In this document: positions 23,138 to 37,998 of the stretch, one piece after another
How the letters are laid out: every line of letters starts with the position of its first letter
Position numbering within the stretch: the first letter of the stretch is position 1
Origin: Phascolomyces articulosus
Lineage: Eukaryota; Mucoromycota; Mucoromycetes; Mucorales; Lichtheimiaceae
Assembly: GCA_025677815.1 (NCBI GenBank)
Contig: JAIXMP010000023.1
Location: 620,001-684,000 of the forward strand
Reading direction: 5' to 3'
DNA: 64,000 nt
Notes under the pieces: generated by a model
What the model saw: only the letters and a program-made list of their open reading frames with translations
Database searches by the model: none
Told to the model about the DNA's origin: nothing
Made by a program: the position numbers and the translations under genes

Positions 23138-24463
23138 TCAGAGTAACGACGGCTCTTCATCGATGGATTTTTTGATTCTCAACAAAATTGTTGTCTTCCA
23201 ATGATCCAGTTTCGTCATTTGATCAAATTCATATACTTTTTGTGTAAATATCTCGATCTCACCATGATCAACACAATCCAATATTGCCTTTAACCAACAT
23301 ATGTAATTATTTAAAATGATTCTCGTGTATAAATAATCATCAATAATGAAGAAGGGAATAAAGAGTTTTACCTGTAAAAATTGATATTCCCGCGTATTTT
23401 CAAAGGTAATATCCATGGTACAATATTTATCTAGAGCTTGTCGGGTACGTACCAAATCCTATATTATTTTTCAACAGGTGAGTATATATAAATTGATAAA
23501 ACATCCTCTCACCATGATCCAGTTTTAATAATTACTTACGCCAGTACATAGATGACACAATCCAGCTTTTAAAAAATATTCTTTGAGAGACCATTTCGTC
23601 AATTGATTATCCATTGATGCTGTAGCAACTGTTTCCAATTTATCAATAGCAACATCGTATTGTTCCAGTTGTGCTGCAAAATGTGCCACCTTTAAGAGAC
23701 ATTTATTGACCATCCTATACAATGTATATAAAAAATTATCATATCCATGAATTACAAACCTTCCTATTTTCATCCTATTAGGTGAACAAATCCCGAAAAA
23801 GATCTTACGCTTGTGAATCATCTGCCATGTAAAGATGGGCTGCTTCTTCCCAATTTTTCATTGCGCCTTGTAAATCAACAATATCTGATTCATATATTTC
23901 AGCAATTTCCTGATGATGTTTCGCAGCATTTCGAAAATGGGCACCATCTTTATCAATCATAATAGCACTTTCAAGAGCGCGGACCGCCTCTAATATATAA
24001 GACAAAAGTATTATTTTTTTTTTCTGACAGATTTATTCGTTGCTCTAGTAACATATAAATATTTACCCTCAGGGTTATTCTTTTTATAACATTTTGCAGC
24101 ATTTTCATATGATTTTGATGCTTCGTATTGGGTATCAGGTATTTTATTAAATAAACCAGCCGCTTTAATAAATGCTTCACCGGCTTCTGTCCCTTTTATA
24201 TATTTTAGTTAGTTCGTGTTATATGTTTAGATAATGGTTATCAAATGGATCATATTTATTTATCTACCTCCTTCCTCTCCCTCCACTTCACCCATGTCAC
24301 ATATCTATATACACTTACAACGCTGTGCTAATTTAAATGTATTTCCTGCCTTCTCATATAATTCGGCTGCCTCTTCTTGTTTATTGCCTCCACTAAAAAA
24401 GGACCAACCATTGAGGCGTTTATCAGCCGCTTGGAGTAGTTCTTGCGCTTGACGTTCTGACAT
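23138..24463 (-). CDS. SEC17: Alpha-SNAP / Sec17 vesicle fusion adaptor, 287 aa
   Basis: Six exons: 24463-24319, 24192-24067, 23989-23809, 23714-23540, 23458-23372 and 23287-23138. They total 864 nt, 287 aa plus stop, matching the family length of about 290. Hallmarks are the N-terminal helical repeats ([43 protein letters not shown]), [12 protein letters not shown] in the middle, and the C-terminal [19 protein letters not shown] with a terminal Leu-Leu. Sec17 bridges SNARE complexes to the ATPase Sec18/NSF and stimulates SNARE disassembly on Golgi, ER and vacuole membranes. The C-terminal Leu stimulates the NSF ATPase in characterised homologues. The gene looks intact. Confidence 0.96.
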
Positions 24464-27925
<3,462 letters not shown>

Positions 27926-29070
27926 ACCTTGATATCATTCAGTAGATCTTTAATTTTATGATATGGCTTTTCTTTTAAATACTGAACCACTCGATGTAAA
28001 ACCCTTCCACTACGTTTACCTACAATGTATCGAGCATCAAATACGTACTCTTTAATTCCACCTTCCCAATAGGTATTGGTGGACCCTTCTCAATCATCGA
28101 GTGGAAGCTAATTATAGTATTTTATGAGACGACGCACTTCTTCCAGAGAGAATGTAACTTTTATATATAAAGTATAATGACAATGAAGTTAGTTTATGTT
28201 GATATATACATATATATACCACAATGCATTCTTTTTTTAATGTATATATACCTTTCCTACGTAACAAATATTTAACATGATTTTTGTTGAATCGTGCTGT
28301 GGTTGCAATATATGGGTTGTGACCCATAAATTCGGTGACTTGACTTACAATATTCGCATTGGTTATTGTTTGATTATTTGTAGCCAATTCGTACGCTTTC
28401 ATTTTGATCGCGAACTTCCATATTCATTTTGAAGAAGACAGTATTCTTCTGTACTATCTAAAAAATATCATATTTATACAATAGCCAGGATAAAAAAAAT
28501 TGTTTTAATTTCTTCTCATACTCTATATAGTCGACTTCAATCTTTTTTTTTCCTTCAGATCCTGCTTCAAATATACACGCACGATTATTTCCCCATTTTT
28601 GTGAAACTGAACGATGTTGAAAAGAAGGCAAAGAAAATGAAGCAGGTTGAAGTAATAGATGATGATATGGTTACAGGTTGTGGATGAGGGATGCACTATC
28701 AACAAACATCCATGACTTGCGTACTTCATCACCTGATGCTGATGCTGGGCATATGAGTATAAATACACCTTTAGGTTTTTGTATGATTATTTACTATGTA
28801 TTCTATTTATTATAAATATATTCAAAAACAGAAGTTTGAATATTACCCATGCAGCAAGTGAACTACCACATATTTTAAATCAACATAAGGATTTGTTGGG
28901 TAGACGGCTAGTGACAAATATGTTTCTTTGTTGTCAAATAGAAGTGTAGGCTGTGGCGGTGGAGGAGCGTGGGAATGTTTTCTGTGTAACATTTTAATTA
29001 TCAGGTCACTTAGTCTTGTCGGTGTGAGATTTCTCATACGGTTAATTATACGACTACACTGTTGTTTCAG
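27926..29070 (-). pseudogene. Decayed multi-exon gene of unknown family
   Basis: Exon-like blocks with plausible splice borders run on the minus strand. 29070-28847 encodes LKQQCSRIINRMRNLTPTRL onward. About 28768-28500 encodes GDEVRKSWMFVDSASLIHNL, then an in-frame TAA, then PYHHLLLQPASFSLPSFQ. 28457-28252 encodes STEEYCLLQNEYGSSRSK onward. From 28157 comes VTFSLEEVRRLIKYYN then TAG. About 28085-27926 encodes WEGGIKEYVFDARYIVGKRS onward, ending at a GTAATT donor. Two or three in-frame stops and a phase mismatch between the first two blocks indicate decay. Composition is clearly protein-like, but I recognise no family. The 5' end abuts the ADHFE1 gene. Confidence 0.45.
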
Positions 29071-29179
29071 CTATCAATCATAGTAAATTATTGCTTTTCT
29101 AATGGTTCATAATCCATAAAGGATAAAAAGAACTTTTATTATTTTTTTATATATTACACACAAGTATCCAAAAGATATT

Positions 29180-30905
29180 TTAGTAATTGGTCATGGAGTT
29201 TTCGAAAATCTTTGCCAATTGTTCAGCGGCAGGTTCCCTAGTAGGTGCTAATTTCGTGACCCGGTGTTGGGGCAAAGCACCTTCAACCAATTCAGGGATC
29301 ATGGAGCTATCAAAGCCAAGACCTGACAAACCATTAGGCACATCTAATTCTTCAAGGAAAGCGGTCAACTTTTCAGCCAAGACCTCACCAGCGGTCGATG
29401 GCTTAATATGAGCGGGATCTGCACCGAAGGCAGCAGCAGCATCAATGTGACGATCAGGGCATGCGGGGGCGGTGAAACGGAAGACAGAAGGAGCGGTCAA
29501 GGAGACAGAGACACCATGGGGAACCAAGGCATGGTCGACTTGGTAACCAGGGTGTCTGTAGTTCTTGTTCAAACCAGAAATGGGGTAACTCAAACCGTGA
29601 CACAAGTGGACACCTGCGTTACCGAAACCAATACCGGCAAAGGTAGATGCGAGCAACATTTGCTTTTGAGCTTCGTGGTCTGAGGGATCCTTGTAAGCAC
29701 GGGGCAAATATTTGACGACCATGCGAAGGGCGTGAAGGGACCAGACATCACTGATGGGATTAGAACCTTGATAAGCAGGACGAAGGATAGGATCGGCAGG
29801 ACGAGGAGAACGTTCATTATAAGGTAAAGCAGTGTATGATTCAAGAGCGTGACTATAAAATCATGATCATTTCAATCAGTCATCCAATTCCAAAAAAGAC
29901 CAAATTTTTTTTTATTTCTTTCACTCCCAAATCCATCATGAAGAATATTATACTTACCACAATACATCCAAACCACTGGAAGCATGGACTTGAGCGGGCA
30001 TACTGCGAGTGTTATCAGGATCGACAATACCAAGGTAAGGCTTCAATGCTCTGTGAGCAATACCAGTCTTGGTATGCAAAGGTTCATAATCAAAAATAGC
30101 AGTACCAGTAGTTTCAGAACCGGTACCAGCAGTGGTGGGAACAGCAATCAAAGGCTTAAGGGCCTTCTTGATGGGCAAACCCTTACCAATGGGGGCGTTA
30201 ACAAAGTCCAAAAAGTCAGCTTCAGGATGGGAGCTGTACAAACTGGCAGCCTTACAAGTATCCATGACGGAGCCACCACCTACGGCAACGAAAGCGTCAG
30301 GATTGTGTTGACGAGCAAAGTCAATAGCAGCTTTGAAACTGCCATCAGTAGGTTCAACACGAACCTTGTCATAAACGACATAATTGACCTTGTTATGATC
30401 CAAAGATTCCATAACAGCCTTCAAAGGATGCAACTTGGCAATCTATACACATTATCATGATAGTCAATATTTATATATTCACCTCTGAAAATCATTCCAT
30501 GTTTATACATAAATAAACAAACTTACGGTGCCATCGGTGTACACAGCCACCTTCTTTGCCTTGATATTGTTCAGATCCATACCAATTTCGCTGACATAAT
30601 AAAATCAGTATAAGGAATATACGTTTTTTTTTAATTTTTGAAAAAGATAATCTGATGAGATATCATATAAATATTTACCGAGTGACACCGGGGCCAAAAC
30701 GAATGTTAGAAGCAGCCATTTCGAAAGCATAATCAGTGGATTCATTACCACTGGCATATTGACGACCATACTTGAGCAGACTCGAGAAAGATGAAGCAGT
30801 AGGGGCGTGTGAATGTGCGTGAGAGTGACAAGGACAGGCACCAGCGCCGGATTGCAAGTGACGAAGGGTGCTAACAACTTTAGAACGAGCAGCAGCGGCA
30901 GCCAT
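29180..30905 (-). CDS. ADHFE1: Mitochondrial hydroxyacid-oxoacid transhydrogenase (iron-type alcohol dehydrogenase family), 482 aa
   Basis: Four exons: 30905-30679, 30590-30527, 30442-29958 and 29852-29180. They total 1449 nt, 482 aa plus stop. The N-terminus is Ala/Arg-rich and fits a mitochondrial presequence. The core is group III (iron-containing) ADH: a nucleotide-binding GGGSVMDTCKAA, AVPTTAGTGSETTGTAIFDY, and metal-ligand histidines in HASSGLDVLCHALE and AGVHLCHGLSYP. The overall order (NIRFGPGVTREIGMDL, YVVYDKVRVEPTDGSF) matches ADHFE1, which oxidises 4-hydroxybutyrate to succinic semialdehyde while reducing 2-oxoglutarate to D-2-hydroxyglutarate. Codon use is C/G-richer than neighbouring intergenic DNA, consistent with good expression. 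A His-rich segment (about residues 24-36) is unusual and may be part of the presequence. Confidence 0.93.
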
Positions 30906-33005
30906 TTTTATATATTATTATTTTTATTATTGGAGAGGGGTGGATAAATGTGATAAAGAAAGGAAAAGAAGAAGAAGATTCAAATGCAAGCGAAAAAAAA
31001 AGGGAGAAAACCAGTAATCTTAATCAAGTTTTAAGTCGGTATTTAAGCCAATGTTTGGTTTGGACTCCGAGCAAACTTATGACTAAGATCCTGGCAGTGT
31101 GCGATCCAAAGCTCTCTCGCTCTTCGCTCTTTATTTTTGCCCCATCTTCTTTAACTTAATGACATCTTGTAATCCCTTTTAGTCTTATTACTTATTTACT
31201 CTTGTCGTAAGTACTTCTACACCCAATACATATTATATGCCAGTATCCATTCATTTCATCTTCTCTCCACTTTCAATAATATTAAAATAAAAGAATGGAT
31301 ATCAAAGATGTATAAACAATATAAAATGACACTGTGTGGGCAAACAATTTCCCTCCCTCCCCCACCATTATATTATTTAGTGCATTCCCAATTCTTCTTT
31401 AAAAAACCCTTGCCTCGACTCATTCCGGAACCAACCCGCAATTTTCAACTTCGGTTTACATAACGATAATCTACCTTTTTTAAGCACAGATCTTAGTTTC
31501 GTTCTTTGAAACAAGTTGTATAACAGTTTATTTTCTCATTTTCAAATGATATCATCAAACAATGTGTAGACCTGAAACACTTTTTCTCCTTCATAAAGGT
31601 GTGTTTATCATAACAAATTCTTCTTTCTCTTTCTTTAGCCAGAGTTCACCAAAAATAGTAGCACAATAATGAAAAAAAAAGTCGATCCTTAAATCGGAAA
31701 TAGTTTATCCTCTCTTACTTGGTTCAAATAATATCTTATTTTACCACGGTACTTTCCTGGTGTCACATGGAATTAAAAGAGAGAGAAGAGGCCACCCCAC
31801 ACTTTTCCCACCACTATGCAGAACCGTTGCCTATTTTAGTCAGAATCGTACCACATAATAAAAAATGATAATAACCAGTCTGTAGTTTGTGGCAATTCTT
31901 TATTCCTAACAACATAAGTGATGAGCTATTTTGTGAATGTACCTGTGCAATTATTGGCGTAATAAATGATTGTACTTATTAATAAAAACGTTGACTACAA
32001 TAACAAGATTTCAATGTTTTTGTATATATAACATTTATTATTACTATACTATCTACCTATACAGTCATTAATTTATTATTATTTAGATATAATATATGTG
32101 ACTACTGCTCTTCTTTCTATGTCCCACCAAAAATAAGCAGAAGAAAAGAAAACTGTGCGTGGGTAAAAACTAATCCATAAAAAGTTCGTTCTGTTGTTTA
32201 ATGTAAATAAAAGGTGTAATGTTTAACAATAAAAAGAAGTAGTCAATCTTTTAAAACTGCTTCTTTGCTTCCTTTTTATTTTTTGTTACTAACCCATAAT
32301 AAAAATATGCAACTGTATGAAAGGAGACGAAACACTTGCATGCGCGAAATGCAAGTATCGCTGTCACCCATTCAACTATTTATACGTAAATAAATCAAGA
32401 ATTTTATATATGCAAGATTTATCTATACATAAGTACGTACATATATTCAGAACCGGAGCACAAGAAACACAAGAGAATTTTATTATAATATAACTATTAG
32501 AACTTTGGTATTTTTAGAACATTCGATAACCATTTTACTATGGCATTACGTTTAGGAGGAAGACAAAGAAAAATACTTCATCCAAATAACAAACCACTTG
32601 TTATTTGTTACTATATGTATACAAAGAAGAGTGAATCTTTATTATATGATGCCTACTGGCGATAGCCAGTAACCAGCTAAAATATATTTTTTAGGATGTA
32701 AAAATCGATTCAATAATATGAAAGTGACAATATATGGAGATAAGATATGCTAATGATGGTATATGTCAATGAGATCTTTCGATTATAATAAATCATATTT
32801 TCTTCATTTGCATGTATGAAACTATAATCATTTTCACCTTTATGGCTTTTATTGGATTCAAAATAAGATCATGTCATAATAATTTATATGTAGTAAAAAA
32901 AGACTAACAGAACGTTTCATTATAATAAAAAAAAAGATGGATGTATGTTATATATATATTTATATATTTATATTATATGTTCAAAAAAAATACATTTTCA
33001 TAAAG
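30906..33005. other. 2.1-kb intergenic region with two small hairpins
   Basis: AT-rich spacer between the ADHFE1 promoter side and the 3' end of the stress-protein gene. No supported ORF. Two perfect inverted repeats were seen: ACTTGCAT (32334-32341) with ATGCAAGT (32349-32356), and TACTGGC (32654-32660) with GCCAGTA (32665-32671). Both are short enough to be chance. Confidence 0.35.
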
Positions 33006-33472
33006 TTATTTTTTTAACATTCCAAATTTACGTCGTAATTGTGAAGCAAGATTATTTGAAGAAATCAGACTACTGGGTCTTTCATTTCGTGATGATATAA
33101 GTCGGTATGATAGAGAAGGAGATGCATCAAAGTCATCATTTGATATAGTTTCTGGTAATGGAGAACTAAGCGCTGTCAATGTTCGTCTATGACCACGTTG
33201 ATGTTGCTGTCGTCTTTGTTGTTGCTGTTGAATATCCTGTGTTGATGATTGTTGCTGTTGTTGTGGTTCTTCATGTACAACTAATGGATGTTGAACAAAT
33301 ATTACAGGTACAGGAGCTTGTTTTAAACTTTGATGGATCATTCCATTATTATTTGGAGTAAAAAGGACAGATTTTCGCGATTTTTTCCGACATCCTACGA
33401 TCAAGATGGTTGGTTCGTACATCTGGACCTGTGCTTTTTGATATGGTTGAATAATTATATTCATAGAAATAA

Positions 33473-33509
<37 letters not shown>

Positions 33510-34488
33510 CACGGCCCACACAGATTCATCAGTATCTAGTATAATTTATTATATTTAATTCTTATCCGCGATAATTGAAAATTAAACTTTACCATTGAAC
33601 GAAGTGTGTGTTCTGGCTTACCAAAAACAACCTCGACTGTGATGCTAATCTTTATGAAGAAGAAAATAAAAGTCACTAAAAAGGAGAATTTACCCTAAAA
33701 TATAATTATATAGATGAAAAATCGAATAGAAGAATACCTTGTCCTCGTGTTGTTGAGCATCCAAAGTACAGGTTAGTAACTGAGTCGCCATTTCTTTAGG
33801 TGTGGGGTTATCTATTAATGATTTGTTATAATAAGGAGCATACATATACATATATATATAAGAAAGTTTTCATTTATGTTGATAGATATATTTGAATCAT
33901 TTTAAAAGTACACAATTTTTTATGAAGGAGATATATAACTATTTTTGTTGCTATCTTTTACTTACCATTATGATGCATACCAATCACAATTACTTCATCA
34001 CCATTATCTACAAGATTCTATATATAAATTATAATGAAGAACCTGAGTAAGAATCCATAATTCGTACGCATTCGTTGAATGAGATTTGATTTTTGTGTGT
34101 TTAACCAAAAATATTCTATATTTCTTACCATAGCATATTGTATCACTGCCTCAGCACCTGACATATCTTCACAATCATCCAAAGTAACCATAAATAATCT
34201 AGATCCAGAACAAGGGCGATATCCTTCGTTTGCTGTTCTTAAGGTATACGATAGAATGGATTTGTTGAGTGTATTATCAAAAGAAACTCGATATCGATAT
34301 GACTTTTTTGAATCACCCGACTGAAAAGAAAGTCGAGAGAAACGTGAATCAAGTGGTAAAATCAAACTATTATTTTGACTGATATTGCTGTTGGTACTGC
34401 TAGTGATCTTATTGTTATCATCTTCCTCTTCCTCTTCGTCTCCATGGCTGTTCCCGATGATGCTACTCTCACTTTCACACAAGGTCAT
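33006..34488 (-). CDS. Universal stress protein (UspA-fold) family protein, 321 aa
   Basis: Five exons: 34488-34129, 34017-33966, 33811-33738, 33649-33593 and 33428-33006. They total 966 nt, 321 aa plus stop. An acidic Ser/Asn-rich head (about 50 residues) precedes the Usp domain: SRLFMVTLDDCEDMSGAEAV, NLVDNGDEVIVIGMHHN, ISITVEVVFGKPEHTL, MYEPTILIVGCRKKSRKS, APVPVIFVQHP. This gives the expected strand-helix order of the fold. The usual ATP-binding loop G-x2-G-x9-G-S/T is not kept (GCRKKS instead), so nucleotide binding is doubtful. The C-terminal third is Gln/Arg/Ser-rich and probably disordered. Fungal members are implicated in stress responses, but the precise role is unknown. An open frame continuing upstream of exon 5 into a CA/TA repeat (33475-33510) is intronic. 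Confidence 0.85.
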
Positions 34489-35130
34489 GACTTGCTAGTT
34501 ATATTATATTATCTAATATAAAATAGTTGTTATTCATTCGCTTTTGTTGTATAATAAGTGTTTGGCTGTTCTACGTTTGATATGAATAATAATAGTAATA
34601 TTAAAAAATAGTAATAATAATAAAAGCAAGGAAAAAGGAGAAAAAGAAGAGGGTGCGAAAAATAATAAAAAAAAATATGAGGAAAAGAAATAAAAATGGT
34701 TTTTTAAGGACCATAATAAATATACATGAAGTACATATAAATCTCACACACACAGCATATACATTTATACACACAAACGCATACACATACAAGCACACAT
34801 TTATATATAAATTCAACAACCCCTCCCCTAAATGTCACTTTCTTTCTTTCTTCTTTACCTGTCCCTTATTCATCCCGCTTTTTTCTTTAGGTCAGATGCT
34901 TGGCATCTAACAATTTAATACCCTTTCTAGGTATATGTCACACTACCTGAGTTACAGCAAGAAACAGTTTATTCCTCCCTGAAATAGAGTATATATAAAC
35001 ATATACAGAATATTTACATATTATATATAAAATAGAAACACACGCACACACATATATATAATTTATATATATACTTCTCTGTTTTTCTTTTCTTTTATTA
35101 TCATTTGTATAATTTACTTGTTAACAGTTG
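34489..35130. other. Intergenic region
   Basis: AT-rich with dinucleotide CA/TA stretches. Two overlapping low-complexity ORFs at 34601-34910 are not believable. No feature supported beyond the presumed promoter of the stress-protein gene and the 3' UTR of OST4. Confidence 0.3.
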
Positions 35131-35262
35131 CTATGCTGCTTTAATTTTATTGGATGACTTTCTATCTCCATTGACAGCGACATAATGATATACAACAATT
35201 AGAATCATGGTAGCAACACCAAGTGAATTGGCAATGAAAGCGAGTTGTGTGTCCGTAATCAT
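35131..35262 (-). CDS. OST4: Oligosaccharyltransferase subunit OST4, 43 aa
   Basis: A 44-codon frame from ATG 35262-35260 to TAG 35133-35131 encodes [20 protein letters not shown], then a hydrophobic helix ending in [11 protein letters not shown] and a basic tail. This matches OST4 (in yeast a 36-residue one-pass protein starting MISD.QL). OST4 holds the catalytic Stt3 subunit together with Ost3/Ost6 in the ER oligosaccharyltransferase that carries out N-glycosylation. Length, the charged N-terminus and the single membrane helix all fit. It is below usual gene-finder cut-offs and is easy to miss. Confidence 0.93.
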   Translation of the reverse strand: MITDTQLAFIANSLGVATMILIVVYHYVAVNGDRKSSNKIKAA

Positions 35263-35821
35263 GGTTGTTTGTTTTCTTTGTTCTCAGGGTCCGTTTATCG
35301 TTCTATAGGTATAAGTATAATAATGACATGAATACATTTATAAAAAGAAAAAGAAACACGTGTCATCTTGATGGATTTCTTACCAAAGGGTATAAAAAGG
35401 AGAAGTATTTAGTAATATTACAGTTTTTCCTTTTAAGATCGCGTTCGTTATTTTGGGATTCTGAATCCAATTGAAGATTTCCTTCTTGTTTTAAAGGGTT
35501 TCAAAGAAAAAGGAATGAAAATGGAAACAAAAAGTTTGGTTATGCGTAAAGTTGTCGTATCTGAATTTTATTGGCTATAATCTAACTAATTTTGAAGGTT
35601 GGGTTGGATGATATAATCTTTTGCCTCTTCGTCTTCTTGACACTCTTCCAAATAAATTCTCAAATAATTATATTTAATACAGCATTTATTTCACGTATAC
35701 ACTAACAGGAACAGATGTAATGCTGACCCAATCTAAAAGTAATAATGATACTGTTTATTATATACAAAAGAAAGTCGAATTTCACTTTCACTTTCAAAAA
35801 AAAATAGGATTATACTCAAAT
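35263..35821. other. Intergenic region upstream of OST4
   Basis: About 560 bp. It includes the OST4 5' region and the 3' UTR of the F-box gene at 35822. A 69-codon ORF (35265-35474) has no recognisable content. Confidence 0.3.
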
Positions 35822-37998
35822 TTAAATTATTGATATATGGGATGGAAGTATTTGCCGTGCCTGGTATTTATCTATATTTTTAATGTTCCTGAGCACTATT
35901 TGTTTAATATGACAGCTTTCTTCATTAAATTCTTGTAATGCCTCAAGACTAAGGTTAACAGAATCGAATTCGATTTGCTGTAAAAATTCAAGTATGGCTA
36001 GTTTACTGGTAATATTTCGTAGGTTGACGTTCATTGTTGTCATCTTTCCTCGAATTTCGACCAACATAAGATTAGGAATACTTGCCACACCATCCAACAA
36101 AGCATCTGTTGACCCTCTACAGTATGCAATTTCCACATGCGTTAAGTTTTTTAATACTCCAAGTAGCTGTGTTGGATTGAGGGTTTCATCGGTGTCGTCG
36201 CTGTCTTCATTGTTATTGTTGTTATTACCATTTGGAAGTATTATATGACAAGATGCTATTCTGAGCTTGTTTAATTCCTGTAGTGATCCTATTGCTTGAA
36301 ATGTGTCACAGGTAATACCATGATGTGAAAAACATTCCAAAGATAGGAAATAGAGAGCTGGACATTTTCGTATGGCCGATAAAAGGTTTTGCTCTTGGAT
36401 TGGAGATGAACGTCCAGCGTAGATAGATAACCGATGAATATTTGGCATATTATTCAAATTGGATAAGAAACCCCAATCATCACCCTCCCCTGCTACTATT
36501 GCTGTTGTTGGTAACTCTGCTTCCGAATAAAGGACAAGTTCCAGTTCCTCGATTGTGTTTTGATGTGTTTCTAGGAACGGTTTGACAATAGCCCCTGATA
36601 CAACATTGTATAACAACAAATGTCGTAAGCCAACCACATCATTTGGAATTCGATCCTCTACCACATCCACTACATCGGTATAATCGTCGACATTGAGTGT
36701 CAGTATAGTCAGGTCAGGACAATATTGATGAATTGCTGGTAATGCGCCCTCATCAAAACTACGCATATTAATTACACGTAACCGTGGTGAATTCTCAAAT
36801 AGACCTATCAGTCTATTTCCTTGTACCATTCCTCGGTGACATCCAAGATCAACGTTCGTCAATAATGTTGCGCCTGGCAAGGTGGGTACTGAGAACCATC
36901 TTGAAGTGGTCCAACAGTAATATTTAAGAACAGTTAGCTTCTTACAAATCATTAGAATTCGTGATAATGAAGCAGCAAATGTTCCATGGAATGCAAGATC
37001 CAATTCCATTAATGTATCCGATACATTGGTTAATACCCAATCATGACAATTGTTATCCCAATATCCTAACAACCGCAAACAAAAGATGAATAAATTAATT
37101 AAAACATTGTAAATATTGTAAGGATAGATTGAGTAGAAGAGAAAGAGAATGATAATGAAAAAGGAGAAGTACTTGTAGAAACTGCTAGCTTTTGTAAAAT
37201 TGGAAAATCGGCAGTGCCAACAAGTTCCATGCATTTGTCAAAAATTGATTGGGATGGACAATCAATTGATAAATCTTTGATAAACATTGTGATCTTGGGT
37301 AACAATTGAAGATTCAAGTCATAAGAAACAGGGTATATAGTACAAGTACGCCAAATTTTTGGATAATGCAACAATTGATCCCTCCATGCCCGGGAAACTT
37401 TGACGCACGCACCACGCGCCGTTTTAGATAAATGATCTGCCACTGTACAAGCAATATCATAGGGAAGTTCGGTAAGGAAATCGATGCGTCTTGCAATCCG
37501 AGCATGTGCTTCTTGGTATAATGTAATCAGCACCTTGTAACTTTCTGGTTGTTCTGTACTGGGAACGTTACGCATTCCTTCACTCGTAACGGCAATAACA
37601 CCTCGTTGTTGGCCACGCATCGAGTATACTCTGGCCATGCTGATATATCCTGTAGGGTCTGTTGGCGCTTTTTCTACAAGTATGGCTGCGTTTTTTAATT
37701 GTCCTGTTAAATTGCCCATTTTAATCCAAACGTTGAGTCGAAGTTTGATTGCCTTGATGAACATTTCATTCAGATTATGAATGACTTCATCTGATTGTTC
37801 GATCGCTAGGTCATAATAGCCTTGGTCAAATACATCATGAACTCCTGACGATAACTGATCCCACATTTCATCGACACTGAGGCATCGAATGGATGTACTG
37901 TCGTTGCTGTTTGATTCATTATCCGTTGCAAGTCGTTTTGAAAATCGTTTTAATGGTAATTTTGCTTTTCGTTTTATCGAATCCTGATGTGAAGGCAT
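35822..37998 (-). CDS. TPR + F-box + LRR protein, 689 aa
   Basis: Two exons, 37998-37173 and 37065-35822, total 2070 nt, 689 aa plus stop. The intron border is read as KLAVST|RYWDNN. The N-terminal about 150 residues form TPR-like helices (GYYDLAIEQSDEVIHNLNEM, PTDPTGYISMARVYSMRGQQ). The F-box follows at about 170-215 (IDFLTELPYDIACTVADHLS, KVSRAWRDQLLHYPKIWRT). Then come LRR-like repeats (ENSPRLRVINMRSF, QYCPDLTILTLNV, RKCPALYFLSLECF, LKNLTHVEIAYC). This TPR/F-box/LRR order occurs in fungal Pof3/Dia2-type SCF adaptors, but equivalence is only structural. The start chosen is 37998; an upstream in-frame ATG at 38079 would add hydrophobic low-complexity sequence and is less likely. Confidence 0.85.

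Noticed and set aside
33429..33521. ORF start MWAVYIYIYICVCVCV in front of the stress-protein last exon
   Set aside because: It translates a CA/TA dinucleotide repeat inside the intron; the exon begins at 33428 after GCACAG.
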